Shown: positions 24,173-32,608 of the stretch, in pieces
How positions within the stretch are numbered: the first letter of the stretch is position 1
How the letters are laid out: every line of letters begins with the position of its first letter
Source: an uncultured Fluviicola sp.
GTDB taxonomy: Bacteria; Bacteroidota; Bacteroidia; Flavobacteriales; Crocinitomicaceae
NCBI RefSeq assembly: GCF_946478805.1
Contig: NZ_CAMLDC010000001.1
Location: 62,001-126,000 of the forward strand
DNA length: 64,000 nucleotides
Reading direction: 5' to 3'
Made by a program: the position numbers and the translations under genes
Notes under the pieces: model-generated
Database searches by the model: none
What the model was told of the DNA's origin: nothing
The model's input: only the letters and a program-made list of their open reading frames with translations

Positions 24173-25711
24173 ATGGAACAGAAAGAAGATTTATTAAAAG
24201 AAGTAATTTCCCACGCGAAGGAATACGGATTCGTTTTCCCTTCATCTGAAATTTATGATGGTTTGGCTGCAACATACGATTATGGCCAGCTCGGTTCTGA
24301 ATTGAAAAACAATATCAAACAGTACTGGTGGAAATCCATGGTTCAGATGAATGACAATATTGTGGGAATTGACGCTGCTATCTTCATGCATCCGACAACT
24401 TGGAAAGCTTCAGGTCACGTGGATGCTTTCAATGATCCATTGATTGATAACAAAGATTCAAAAAAGAGATACCGTGCGGATGTATTGATCGAAGAACATA
24501 TCGAGAAAATTCGCCAAAAGATTAATAAGGAAGTCGAAAAAGCTGCAAAGAAATTTGCAGAGGCTTTCGATGAAGCTCAATTCAGGGCTACGAACCCGAA
24601 TGTATTGCGCAACGAGGAAAAGATCAAAGAGATCGAAGACCGTATGCGCACCACTTTGGAAAATAATGATTTGGAAGGGGTTAAAAAGCTCATCGAGGAT
24701 TTGGAAATTGTTTGTCCGATCAGTGGTTCCCGTAACTGGACAGAAGTGCGTCAGTTCAACCTGATGTTTTCAACAGAATTGGGTTCTGTTGCCGGAGACG
24801 CTTCTACGATTTATTTGCGACCGGAAACGGCACAGGGAATCTTCGTAAACTTCCTGAATGTTCAGAAAAGTGGACGTATGAAAATTCCATTTGGAATTGC
24901 CCAGATCGGGAAAGCTTTCAGAAATGAAATCGTGGCTCGCCAGTTTATCTTCCGCATGCGTGAGTTTGAACAGATGGAAATGCAATTTTTTGTTCGTCCC
25001 GGTGATGAGATGAAATGGTACAACCATTGGAAAGCTACCCGTTTGGCTTGGCATAAGGCATTAGGTTTGGGTGATAAATATTATCGCGAACACGATCATA
25101 TCAAATTGGCACATTATGCCAACGCTGCAAGTGACATCGAATTTGATTTCCCGATGGGATTCAAGGAATTAGAAGGAATTCACTCCAGAACGGATTTTGA
25201 CTTGAAACAACACGAGCAATTTTCAGGAAAGAAATTGCAGTATTTCGACCCGGAATTGAACCAGAACTATGTTCCTTATGTAGTTGAAACTTCAGTTGGT
25301 TTAGATCGGATGTTCCTGGCGGTGATGAGTGCTTCTTATAAGAATGAAAAATTGGAAGATGGTTCCGAGCGCGCAGTTTTAAGTTTGCCTGCTCAATTGG
25401 CTCCTTACAAAGTTGCGATTATGCCCTTGATAAAGAGAGACGGTCTGCCGGAAATTGCAAGAGCAATTTTCGAAGATTTGCGTTTTGATTTCAATTGCCA
25501 ATACGACGAAAAAGATACTCCGGGAAAACGCTACCGTAGACAAGATGCGATCGGAACACCTTATTGTGTAATGGTGGACCATCAGACGTTGGAAGATAAT
25601 ACGGTGACAATCCGTGATCGGGATACGATGGAACAGGAACGTATTGCAATTTCTGAATTGAGAGCGAAAATCGAAGAAAAAGTGAGTTGGAGAAACTTAC
25701 TTGCGAAGTAA
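24173..25711 (+). CDS. glyS: Glycyl-tRNA synthetase, single-chain class II
   Basis: Charges tRNA-Gly. 512 residues, the dimeric single-chain type (alpha2, like eukaryotes and Gram-positives), not the alpha2beta2 GlyQ/GlyS enzyme of proteobacteria. Visible marks are GFVFPSSEIYDGLAATYDYG with GQLGSELKNNIKQYWW (motif 1 region), a helical insert at about 100-180, then LRPETAQGIFVNFLNV, FRNEIVARQFIFRMREFEQM (motif 2), YVVETSVGLDRMFLAVM (motif 3) and a C-terminal anticodon-binding domain from APYKVAIMPLIKRDG to the end. The promoter element abuts the ATG. Followed by a bidirectional terminator. Confidence 0.98.
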   Translation: MEQKEDLLKEVISHAKEYGFVFPSSEIYDGLAATYDYGQLGSELKNNIKQYWWKSMVQMNDNIVGIDAAIFMHPTTWKASGHVDAFNDPLIDNKDSKKRYRADVLIEEHIEKIRQKINKEVEKAAKKFAEAFDEAQFRATNPNVLRNEEKIKEIEDRMRTTLENNDLEGVKKLIEDLEIVCPISGSRNWTEVRQFNLMFSTELGSVAGDASTIYLRPETAQGIFVNFLNVQKSGRMKIPFGIAQIGKAFRNEIVARQFIFRMREFEQMEMQFFVRPGDEMKWYNHWKATRLAWHKALGLGDKYYREHDHIKLAHYANAASDIEFDFPMGFKELEGIHSRTDFDLKQHEQFSGKKLQYFDPELNQNYVPYVVETSVGLDRMFLAVMSASYKNEKLEDGSERAVLSLPAQLAPYKVAIMPLIKRDGLPEIARAIFEDLRFDFNCQYDEKDTPGKRYRRQDAIGTPYCVMVDHQTLEDNTVTIRDRDTMEQERIAISELRAKIEEKVSWRNLLAK

Positions 25712-25780
25712 TATCAGTTAACCTTTGGGATAAGCGCAAGAATACACTTCTGTTACCCGGGTATATTTTAAAAGCATACA

Positions 25781-25816
25781 AAAAAACCGATTCTCTAAGC
25801 TGGGAATCGGTTTTTT
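25781..25816. terminator. Bidirectional terminator
   Basis: AAAAAACCGATTC (25781-25793) pairs exactly with GAATCGGTTTTTT (25804-25816). It lies between convergent glyS and the lipoprotein gene. Confidence 0.9.
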
Positions 25817-25840
25817 ATTTATAAGCGAATTCGATTGAAT

Positions 25841-26335
25841 TTAATTGCGATTTGCACCTTTCATAATCCCTTGCAACAACCCGTCAAACTTGATATCTCC
25901 ACTAGATAAATTGCGTGTTTCATGCACATCGAAATTCTTTCCGAATCCCATGATACTTCCGCGAACTTTCCCATCCAATCTCAATTCAAATTTGTCGTCA
26001 TCAATCAGTTTTGCAATTCGGAACAAAGCTCCGTCGCTCAAACTGAGTTGAAGTGGAACAGTATAGACATTTTCAGATTTCCTTTTGACCTTGATTTTCT
26101 TATCCAGATCAATCACTCCGATCTCCAGGTTATTTACCGAAACATTCAATTTTCCTTTCTTGATTTTAAATCCATAGCCATTTTCGTTGTCTACAGTTGC
26201 ATCAAAACTCACATTCAATGTTTTCCCTTCCAGTTTTCCGAATTTAAAATTGGAATACCCGGAAACTTCAGGTTCTAAAAATTCACAGCTTGATACTACT
26301 ATTACCAGTGCGCATAAAAAAAGAATCTTCTTCAT
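25841..26335 (-). CDS. LEA14-like lipoprotein, function unknown
   Basis: 164 residues with a lipoprotein signal (ILFLCALVIVVSSCEFLEPE, Cys17). The body is a beta-sandwich of LEA type 2 character: FKFGKLEGKTLNVSFDATVD, NENGYGFKIKKGKLNVSVN, then VPLQLSLSDGALFRIAKL and LRLDGKVRGSIMGF, which is the alternating pattern of LEA14/WHy domains. No catalytic motif. It starts 2 bp after the M20 dipeptidase stop on the same strand, so the two are co-transcribed. The role is likely structural at the membrane. Confidence 0.8.
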   Translation of the reverse strand: MKKILFLCALVIVVSSCEFLEPEVSGYSNFKFGKLEGKTLNVSFDATVDNENGYGFKIKKGKLNVSVNNLEIGVIDLDKKIKVKRKSENVYTVPLQLSLSDGALFRIAKLIDDDKFELRLDGKVRGSIMGFGKNFDVHETRNLSSGDIKFDGLLQGIMKGANRN

Positions 26336-26337
26336 AA

Positions 26338-27726
26338 TTACTTCATTGCTTCATTGAAATAATGGAAGAAATACGGAATGGTTTCAATTCCTTTGTAAAA
26401 ATTGAATAATCCATAGTGTTCATTAGGAGAATGGATTGCATCAGAATCCAAACCGAAGCCCATCATGACCGTTTTCAAACCCAATTCCTTTTCGAACAGG
26501 GCAATTATTGGAATACTTCCACCACTTCTTACAGGGATAGGTGTTTTTCCGAATGTCTCCTCGTAAGCTTTTGCAGCACTTTTATATGCGATGGAATCAA
26601 TGGGTGTCACAACCGGTTCTCCACCATGATGTGGATTCACAACAACGGTCACTCCAGCAGGAGCAATTGATTTAAAGTGTTTCGAAAACAACTCGGTAAT
26701 TTTTTCAGGTTCCTGGTTTGGAACCAGGCGCATGGATATCTTAGCATATGCTTTCGATGCGATGACAGTTTTAGCTCCTTCACCCGTATATCCGCCCCAA
26801 ATTCCATTTACATCCAAAGTCGGACGGATAGAGCCTCTTTCAGGAGTGGTATATCCTTTTTCTCCATAAACAGCATCGATATTCAATGCTTTTTTATAAT
26901 CTGCTTCACTGTAAGGTGCTTTTGCCATTTCAGCGCGTTCTTCCAAACTTAATTCAACTACATCAGCGTAAAACCCCGGAATGGTAATGTGATTGTCTTC
27001 ATCATGCAAGGAAGCGATCATTTTTGTGAGGACATTGATTGGATTTGCAACGCAACCACCATAAAGGCCGGAATGCAGATCTCTGTTTGGTCCTGTCACT
27101 TCCACTTCTACATAGCTCAAACCTCTTAAGCCAGTTGTAATGGACGGAGTGTCATTACTCAACATACCTGTATCCGATACTAGGATGATATCTGCTTTTA
27201 AACGCTCTTTATTCTCTTTGATGAAAACACCCAGGTTCACCGATCCGACTTCTTCTTCGCCTTCGATCATGAATTTTACATTACATGGAAGTTCATTTGC
27301 CTTCATCATCGCCTCAAAAGCTTTCACATGCATGAAAAACTGGCCTTTATCATCACAAGCACCGCGAGCAAAAATAGCTCCTTCAGGATGGATTTCTGTC
27401 TTTTTCACAACCGGCTCGAATGGAGGTGAAGTCCATAAGTCAATTGGATCTGCCGGTTGAACGTCGTAATGACCGTATACCAAAACTGTTGGTGATGCAG
27501 GGTTGATGATTTTTTCGCCGTAAACGATCGGATGTCCTGCAGTTTTACAGATCTCAACCTTCTCAGCACCAGCTTCCCGAAGGAATTCAGCTACTTTCTC
27601 AGCACCTTTGATTACATCTTTTGCGTATGCACTATCAGCGGAAACGGTTGGGATTTTCAATAAATCAATTAATTCCTGGACGAATTTATCCTTGGATTCT
27701 TGTATATATTTCTGAGTGTTTTGCAT
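26338..27726 (-). CDS. M20 family metallo-dipeptidase
   Basis: A zinc dipeptidase of the ArgE/DapE/CNDP-like M20 class. 462 residues, no signal peptide. Metal ligands are in VLVYGHYDVQPADPIDLW (His and Asp), FARGACDDKGQFFMH (Asp), MIEGEEEVGSVNLG (catalytic Glu and ligand Glu), VSDTGML (Asp) and HSPNEHYGLFNF (His). The lid/dimer domain lies between about 200 and 360 (LRGLSYVEVEVTGPNRDLHS). This is the family annotated as dipeptidase in Bacteroidota and used in peptide nutrition. It forms a two-gene unit with the lipoprotein downstream. Substrate preference unknown. Confidence 0.93.
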   Translation of the reverse strand: MQNTQKYIQESKDKFVQELIDLLKIPTVSADSAYAKDVIKGAEKVAEFLREAGAEKVEICKTAGHPIVYGEKIINPASPTVLVYGHYDVQPADPIDLWTSPPFEPVVKKTEIHPEGAIFARGACDDKGQFFMHVKAFEAMMKANELPCNVKFMIEGEEEVGSVNLGVFIKENKERLKADIILVSDTGMLSNDTPSITTGLRGLSYVEVEVTGPNRDLHSGLYGGCVANPINVLTKMIASLHDEDNHITIPGFYADVVELSLEERAEMAKAPYSEADYKKALNIDAVYGEKGYTTPERGSIRPTLDVNGIWGGYTGEGAKTVIASKAYAKISMRLVPNQEPEKITELFSKHFKSIAPAGVTVVVNPHHGGEPVVTPIDSIAYKSAAKAYEETFGKTPIPVRSGGSIPIIALFEKELGLKTVMMGFGLDSDAIHSPNEHYGLFNFYKGIETIPYFFHYFNEAMK

Positions 27727-27884
27727 AAAATTTATATTTGTAAGGCAAATTTGGTTAAATCGTAGCGTTTTTAATCGGATAATTGTGATTAAAATTTAAC
27801 AATTAAACAAAAATTAATATTATTGACACATAAATGCAACCTTTAACACTTATTTGAGTCTAAAGGGTATAACTGGATTATCTT

Positions 27885-30110
27885 ATGAAAAAAATTACTA
27901 CGATACTTAGTTTTGGTGTGTTACTTTTTTTGGGTAACAATTCCAATGCGCAAATCTCTGTTCAAAATACACAATCTCCGGCCTCACTGGTTCAGAATGT
28001 ATTGATGGGAACAGGTGTTGTCGCTTCCAATATTACTTACAATGGTTCTGCTGTGAATGCACAGATGCCTCAGGGAAATGTCACCTTTTTTAATAATAAC
28101 AGCGGAGCGTTCCCTATTTCAACGGGGGTATTGTTGACATCCGGTAACGGAAGTGCTGCAGTTGGTCCGAATAACTCGGGTTCATTTTCCAATAACGTTC
28201 CGGCTACACCAAGTGTTTCAGGAGATCCGGATTTGAATGCGATTTCAAGTGCAAACCCTACAAATGGGGCTATTTTGGAGTTTGACTTTATTCCTTCGGG
28301 AGATACGATCAGCTTTAGATATATATTCGCATCGGAAGAATATCCTGAATTTGTAAACGCAGGTTTTAACGATGCATTTGGCTTTTTCCTATCAGGACCA
28401 GGAATTACAGGGCCTTATTCCAATGGTTCAATGAATATTGCTTTGGTACCGGGAACAGCTACTCCTGTTACAATCGATAATGTCAGCCCGTCAACAAACT
28501 CTGCGTATTATGTCAATAACCTGAACGGACTGGCTTATGGAGTTTCGATTCAATATGACGGAACGACAGTTGTATTAACTGCTAACGCAAGTGTACAATG
28601 TGGACAAACCTACCATATTAAATTAGCGATCTGTAATATCTCGGATACCGGTTGGGATTCAGGAGTATTCTTGGAAGCGGATTCATTCAGCTCCGAGGCG
28701 GTTGATATCGCAGTGGCAACGGTTACCGGAGATACGACAGTTATTGAAAACTGTACAAGTGCTCAATTTATCTTCTCCCGTCCTCAAACACAATTGGGTG
28801 ATACATTGTTAGTGAATTATGATATTACCGGTACTGCAGTCATGGGAACGGATTATAACTTCCTGTCGAATCCGATCACATTCCTTCCGGGTGTGGATAC
28901 AATTGTAGTTACCTTATTCCCAACGGGAGACGGAATCACAGAGTCTCCTGAGACGGTGATCATTACGGCTACAACCATTACAGAGTGTGGTGACACCATT
29001 GTTACAACAGGAACACTTTACATCATTGATGGACCGACTTTACCGATCAATGAATCCAATCCGACTGTATTTTGTGCAAATGACTCGGTACAAGTAACTG
29101 CTGTTGCCAGTACAGGGTTCCCGCCATATACGTATACTTGGTCGTATGCAGGACAAACCGGTGGTACGGCTTATGTACCGATCATGCAGAACGGATCCAT
29201 CGATTATTATGTAACGGCTACCGACCAATGTGGAAATACCGGAACGGATACGGTAACTGTAACCATGAACCAGACTTTGGCAATTGATACCATGATGATG
29301 TTCCCTGCTTCCGCTTGTACACCTGATGGTGCCGTGAGTGGAATGGGACAGGGAATTACAGGCCAGCCTCATTATCATTGGGAAGGACCGAACACAGGAG
29401 GACCGAGTCAGATTGATGCAACTGTCATGCAGAACCTTTCTCCGGGATGGTATGTATTTACTATTACGGATAATGTTTGTTCGGTGACCGATTCCATCCT
29501 TTTGACAAGTGAACCGGGTCCGATTGCAGATATAACCTTAAGTTCAATTTCAGGCTGTAACCCACTGACTGTGACATTAACGAACAACAGTCAGAATGCA
29601 ACCACTTTTGAATGGAATTTTGGGAATGGAACTTTTGCAACTGTGAACGATTTGAGCTCTCAATCACAAACATATACAGTTTCTGCTGATGAGATATCAC
29701 TGATTGCCATTAACGGGCCTTGTAGAGATACGGCATTTGCTTCCGTACTGATTGTAGAATGTGGTTGTACGGATCCATTAGCGACAAACTATGATCCAAC
29801 TGCGGTTCAAAACGACGGTTCTTGTATTTTCCCTGAGCCGACAGTTATTGTTCCGAATATCTTCACACCAAATGGGGATGCAAATAATGACGTATTTAAA
29901 TTGACCACAACGAACGCGACAGATGTGATTATCAAAATCAACAACCGTTGGGGGAATAATGTATATGTGGGTTCCGGATTGGATCCTTATTGGGATGGAA
30001 AAATCAACGGGACAATTGCTCCTGATGGGGTTTACTTCGTACAATACACTGTAAAAGGATTGATGGGTAAAGAAATTACCGGTCAAGGATTCTTGCAGTT
30101 GATCAGATAA
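27885..30110 (+). CDS. Giant secreted protein, choice-of-anchor L, T9SS type B CTD
   Basis: 741 residues exported by Sec and then T9SS. Signal peptide TILSFGVLLFLGNNSNAQ. A choice-of-anchor L domain (about 20-265) holds SPASLVQNVLMGTGVVASNI, FRYIFASEEYPEFVNAGFND and GFFLSGPGITGPYS. A Calx-beta-like domain follows (about 275-385, GTAVMGTDYNFLSNPITFLP, DGITESPETVII), then Ig/PKD-like repeats, then a small Cys module CGCTDPLATNYDPTAVQNDG ending in SC. The gliding-motility-type C-terminal domain (type B) covers about 650-741 (VPNIFTPNGDANNDVFKL, INNRWGNNVYVGSG, PDGVYFVQYTVKG). Probably a surface-attached or released adhesin. Paralogue of the gene at 58944. Confidence 0.92.
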   Translation: MKKITTILSFGVLLFLGNNSNAQISVQNTQSPASLVQNVLMGTGVVASNITYNGSAVNAQMPQGNVTFFNNNSGAFPISTGVLLTSGNGSAAVGPNNSGSFSNNVPATPSVSGDPDLNAISSANPTNGAILEFDFIPSGDTISFRYIFASEEYPEFVNAGFNDAFGFFLSGPGITGPYSNGSMNIALVPGTATPVTIDNVSPSTNSAYYVNNLNGLAYGVSIQYDGTTVVLTANASVQCGQTYHIKLAICNISDTGWDSGVFLEADSFSSEAVDIAVATVTGDTTVIENCTSAQFIFSRPQTQLGDTLLVNYDITGTAVMGTDYNFLSNPITFLPGVDTIVVTLFPTGDGITESPETVIITATTITECGDTIVTTGTLYIIDGPTLPINESNPTVFCANDSVQVTAVASTGFPPYTYTWSYAGQTGGTAYVPIMQNGSIDYYVTATDQCGNTGTDTVTVTMNQTLAIDTMMMFPASACTPDGAVSGMGQGITGQPHYHWEGPNTGGPSQIDATVMQNLSPGWYVFTITDNVCSVTDSILLTSEPGPIADITLSSISGCNPLTVTLTNNSQNATTFEWNFGNGTFATVNDLSSQSQTYTVSADEISLIAINGPCRDTAFASVLIVECGCTDPLATNYDPTAVQNDGSCIFPEPTVIVPNIFTPNGDANNDVFKLTTTNATDVIIKINNRWGNNVYVGSGLDPYWDGKINGTIAPDGVYFVQYTVKGLMGKEITGQGFLQLIR

Positions 30111-30136
30111 TAACAGATTGATATAAAACAAAGAAG

Positions 30137-30174
30137 AAGGGACGTCCTGCAAATGCGGAACGTCCCTTTTTTAT
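30137..30174. terminator. Bidirectional terminator
   Basis: AAGGGACGTcCtGC (30137-30150) pairs with GCgGaACGTCCCTT (30155-30168) with two mismatches, with T/A runs outside. It lies between convergent genes. Confidence 0.85.
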
Positions 30175-30184
30175 TTAATTAAAA

Positions 30185-31711
30185 TTAATTTAATGCAACC
30201 AGTGTCTTACCATCCATTTCCAAAGGGGCTGCGATGCGCATACGATCTAAAATGGTAGGAGCCACGTCCGCTAGAATTCCACCGGAATTTAATTGCAAAT
30301 GTTTTTCCTTTGTTACCAAAATAATCGGAACAGGATTTAATGAGTGAGCTGTGTTCGGTGAACCATCTGCGTTAAAGGCAACATCTGCATTCCCATGATC
30401 GGCAATGATCACTAATTCATAGTCCAACTTATTACATAAGCTGACAATTTCTCCCAGGCAGGTGTCAACAGTTTCAACAGCTTTCACAATTGCATCGTAA
30501 ACTCCCGTATGACCTACCATATCCGGATTGGCAAAATTCAAACAAAAGAAATCAGGCATGTCGGTTCTTAATTCTTCCAAGATGCGTTCTTTCACTTCAA
30601 TAGCGCTCATTTCAGGCTGTAAGTCATAGGTTGCAACTTTCGGTGATTTCACCAAAATACGGGATTCTCCTTTAAACTCTTTTTCTCTTCCGCCATTAAA
30701 AAAGAAAGTGACATGCGGATATTTTTCAGTTTCAGCTATGCGAACCTGTGTCCGGTCCATTTTACTTAAAATTTCCCCCAATGTATTCTGCAAGTTATCC
30801 TTTTCGAAAATTACGTGTACATTTTTGAACTTGGCATCGTACCTTGTCATCGTATAATAGTTCAAGTGCAAAGGTTTCATTCCAAACTCGGGAAAAGCCT
30901 GCTGGGTCAAAGCCTGGCTGATTTCTCTCGGACGATCGGTTCTGAAATTGAAACAGATAACAGTATCACCTTCCTGGATCATTCCATCACCCGAACTTGT
31001 AACCAAGGGTTTGATGAATTCATCCGTTATTTCTTCTTCATAACTTGATTCGATGGCTTTTACGGCATTTGAAAACGGAGTTCCGAGTCCTTTTACCATT
31101 GCGTCATAAGCTAGCTGGATACGTTCCCAGCGATTATCGCGATCCATAGCATAATACCGACCTACAATAGTAGCGAGCTTGCCGGTGGATTGCTTCATGT
31201 GATCTTCCAGTTTTTGAATGAAACCTAAACCACTCTTCGGATCACAATCTCTTCCATCCGTAAATGCATGTACCCACACATTTTTCAGATCGTAGCTTTT
31301 AGCCATATCGAGTAATGCATGCAAATGTTCTTGTGAACTATGAACTCCCCCATTTGAGACCAACCCGATGAAATGAACCTTTGTTCCATTTTTTTTCGCT
31401 TTCTCAAAACAGTCAACTAAAACCGGATTCTTGAAAAACTGACCTTCACGAATGGCTTTATTGATCCGGGTAAGTTCCTGGTAAACGATCCTTCCGGCCC
31501 CGATATTCAGATGTCCCACTTCCGAGTTCCCCATCTGTCCTTCCGGCAATCCAACAGCTTCGCCACTTGCAGTTAATGTGCTGTGCGGGTATTTTTCCAG
31601 CAATGAATCCATCACCGGTGTTTTTGAATTAAAAATGGCATCGGCTTTCGAGCGGTCTCCCAGTCCCCAGCCATCCAAAATTATTAAACCAACTTTTTGA
31701 TTATCCATCAT
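30185..31711 (-). CDS. gpmI: Phosphoglycerate mutase, cofactor-independent
   Basis: Interconverts 3- and 2-phosphoglycerate in glycolysis/gluconeogenesis, using Mn2+ and a serine intermediate. About 508 residues from ATG 31711 (or the adjacent 31708). The longer frame opens at a GTG at 31738 inside the preceding gene and is unlikely. Alkaline-phosphatase-fold marks: VGLIILDGWGLGDRS (metal Asp), GQMGNSEVGHLNIGAGR with the active Ser, CFNFRTDRPREI, NFANPDMVGHTG and LVIIADHGNADV. Full length. It overlaps the end of the sensor kinase gene by 8-11 bp, so it is translated from the same message as purF and the kinase. Confidence 0.97.
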   Translation of the reverse strand: MMDNQKVGLIILDGWGLGDRSKADAIFNSKTPVMDSLLEKYPHSTLTASGEAVGLPEGQMGNSEVGHLNIGAGRIVYQELTRINKAIREGQFFKNPVLVDCFEKAKKNGTKVHFIGLVSNGGVHSSQEHLHALLDMAKSYDLKNVWVHAFTDGRDCDPKSGLGFIQKLEDHMKQSTGKLATIVGRYYAMDRDNRWERIQLAYDAMVKGLGTPFSNAVKAIESSYEEEITDEFIKPLVTSSGDGMIQEGDTVICFNFRTDRPREISQALTQQAFPEFGMKPLHLNYYTMTRYDAKFKNVHVIFEKDNLQNTLGEILSKMDRTQVRIAETEKYPHVTFFFNGGREKEFKGESRILVKSPKVATYDLQPEMSAIEVKERILEELRTDMPDFFCLNFANPDMVGHTGVYDAIVKAVETVDTCLGEIVSLCNKLDYELVIIADHGNADVAFNADGSPNTAHSLNPVPIILVTKEKHLQLNSGGILADVAPTILDRMRIAAPLEMDGKTLVALN

Positions 31712-32603
31712 AAGGCATTTGTATTTGGAAACATGCACCTGGGCCTTCCACTTTCAAGAGTCTTAAATTTCCTCCTAAAGTCCGGGCACATTCTTTGGCT
31801 ATAAACAGGCCAAGTCCTGTTCCTTTTGTGCTTCTTGTTTCCTCATTTTCTAAACGATTGAATTTTTTAAACAAAAGATCTTGTTGTTCCGGTGGGATCC
31901 CCTTTCCATAATCTCTGACTTCAATGGAAACATATTGATCGTCTTTGGAAATTACCAGATCAAGTCCACGATCGGTATATCCGTATTTGTACCCATTCTC
32001 TATCAGGTTATTCAGGATATTGGTAAAAATAAGCGGATCAGTTTCTAATTGGATATCTTCGAAGTCATTCAGGTGGATAGAAATATTGAATCTTTTTTCC
32101 TGGATGGAGATTAATTTGTTTAGGAAATCTTTCAACGAGAAAGCGGTCGTGAGTCTTGGCATTGCTTGCTGCTCCAGTCGGGAAGCAGTCAGGATTTGTT
32201 CTACAAGGGTTTCCAGTCGGCTGGATTCATCCAATGCTTTTTGGATGAGTTCAATTTGTTTTTCTTCACTCAGTTTGTGTTTTTGAATCGTTTGAAGATA
32301 CAATTTGGTCGCCGCGAGTGGAGTTTTCAATTCATGAGTTACTGACAACATGAAATTATTCTGTTGGCGTGCAATCTGAATTTCTTTTTTAATGGAGCGT
32401 TTAATTTTCCATAATCCGAAGAGCAACAATACAAGAAAGACAGAGCCTTCCCCGATTATCATTACAATCCGTTTGGTAATTGTCTGATCAGTATGATGAG
32501 ATGCACGGGTTAAGTCAATAAGGTGATAACCCCACCAAAGGAATTGAATCAGTACATAAGCACCCAACAAGTATACGAAAACAGTTGTGGGTTTTTTAAG
32601 CAT
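31701..32603 (-). CDS. Sensor histidine kinase, no adjacent response regulator
   Basis: A 300-residue two-component kinase. Two membrane helices (VFVYLLGAYVLIQFLWWGY and IGEGSVFLVLLLFGLW) flank only about 30 residues, so there is little periplasmic sensor domain. The HisKA box is SVTHELKTPLAATKLYLQT. The ATPase boxes are NILNNLIENGYKYGY (N), VRDYGKGIPPEQQ (G1), LLFKKFNRLENEETRS (F) and GTGLGLFIAKECART (G2), all intact. No response regulator is in the window. It lies between purF (5 bp gap) and gpmI (overlap), which ties it to a metabolic transcript. Signal unknown; ligand could be sensed in the membrane. Confidence 0.93.
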   Translation of the reverse strand: MLKKPTTVFVYLLGAYVLIQFLWWGYHLIDLTRASHHTDQTITKRIVMIIGEGSVFLVLLLFGLWKIKRSIKKEIQIARQQNNFMLSVTHELKTPLAATKLYLQTIQKHKLSEEKQIELIQKALDESSRLETLVEQILTASRLEQQAMPRLTTAFSLKDFLNKLISIQEKRFNISIHLNDFEDIQLETDPLIFTNILNNLIENGYKYGYTDRGLDLVISKDDQYVSIEVRDYGKGIPPEQQDLLFKKFNRLENEETRSTKGTGLGLFIAKECARTLGGNLRLLKVEGPGACFQIQMPYDG

Positions 32604-32608
32604 TTTTC

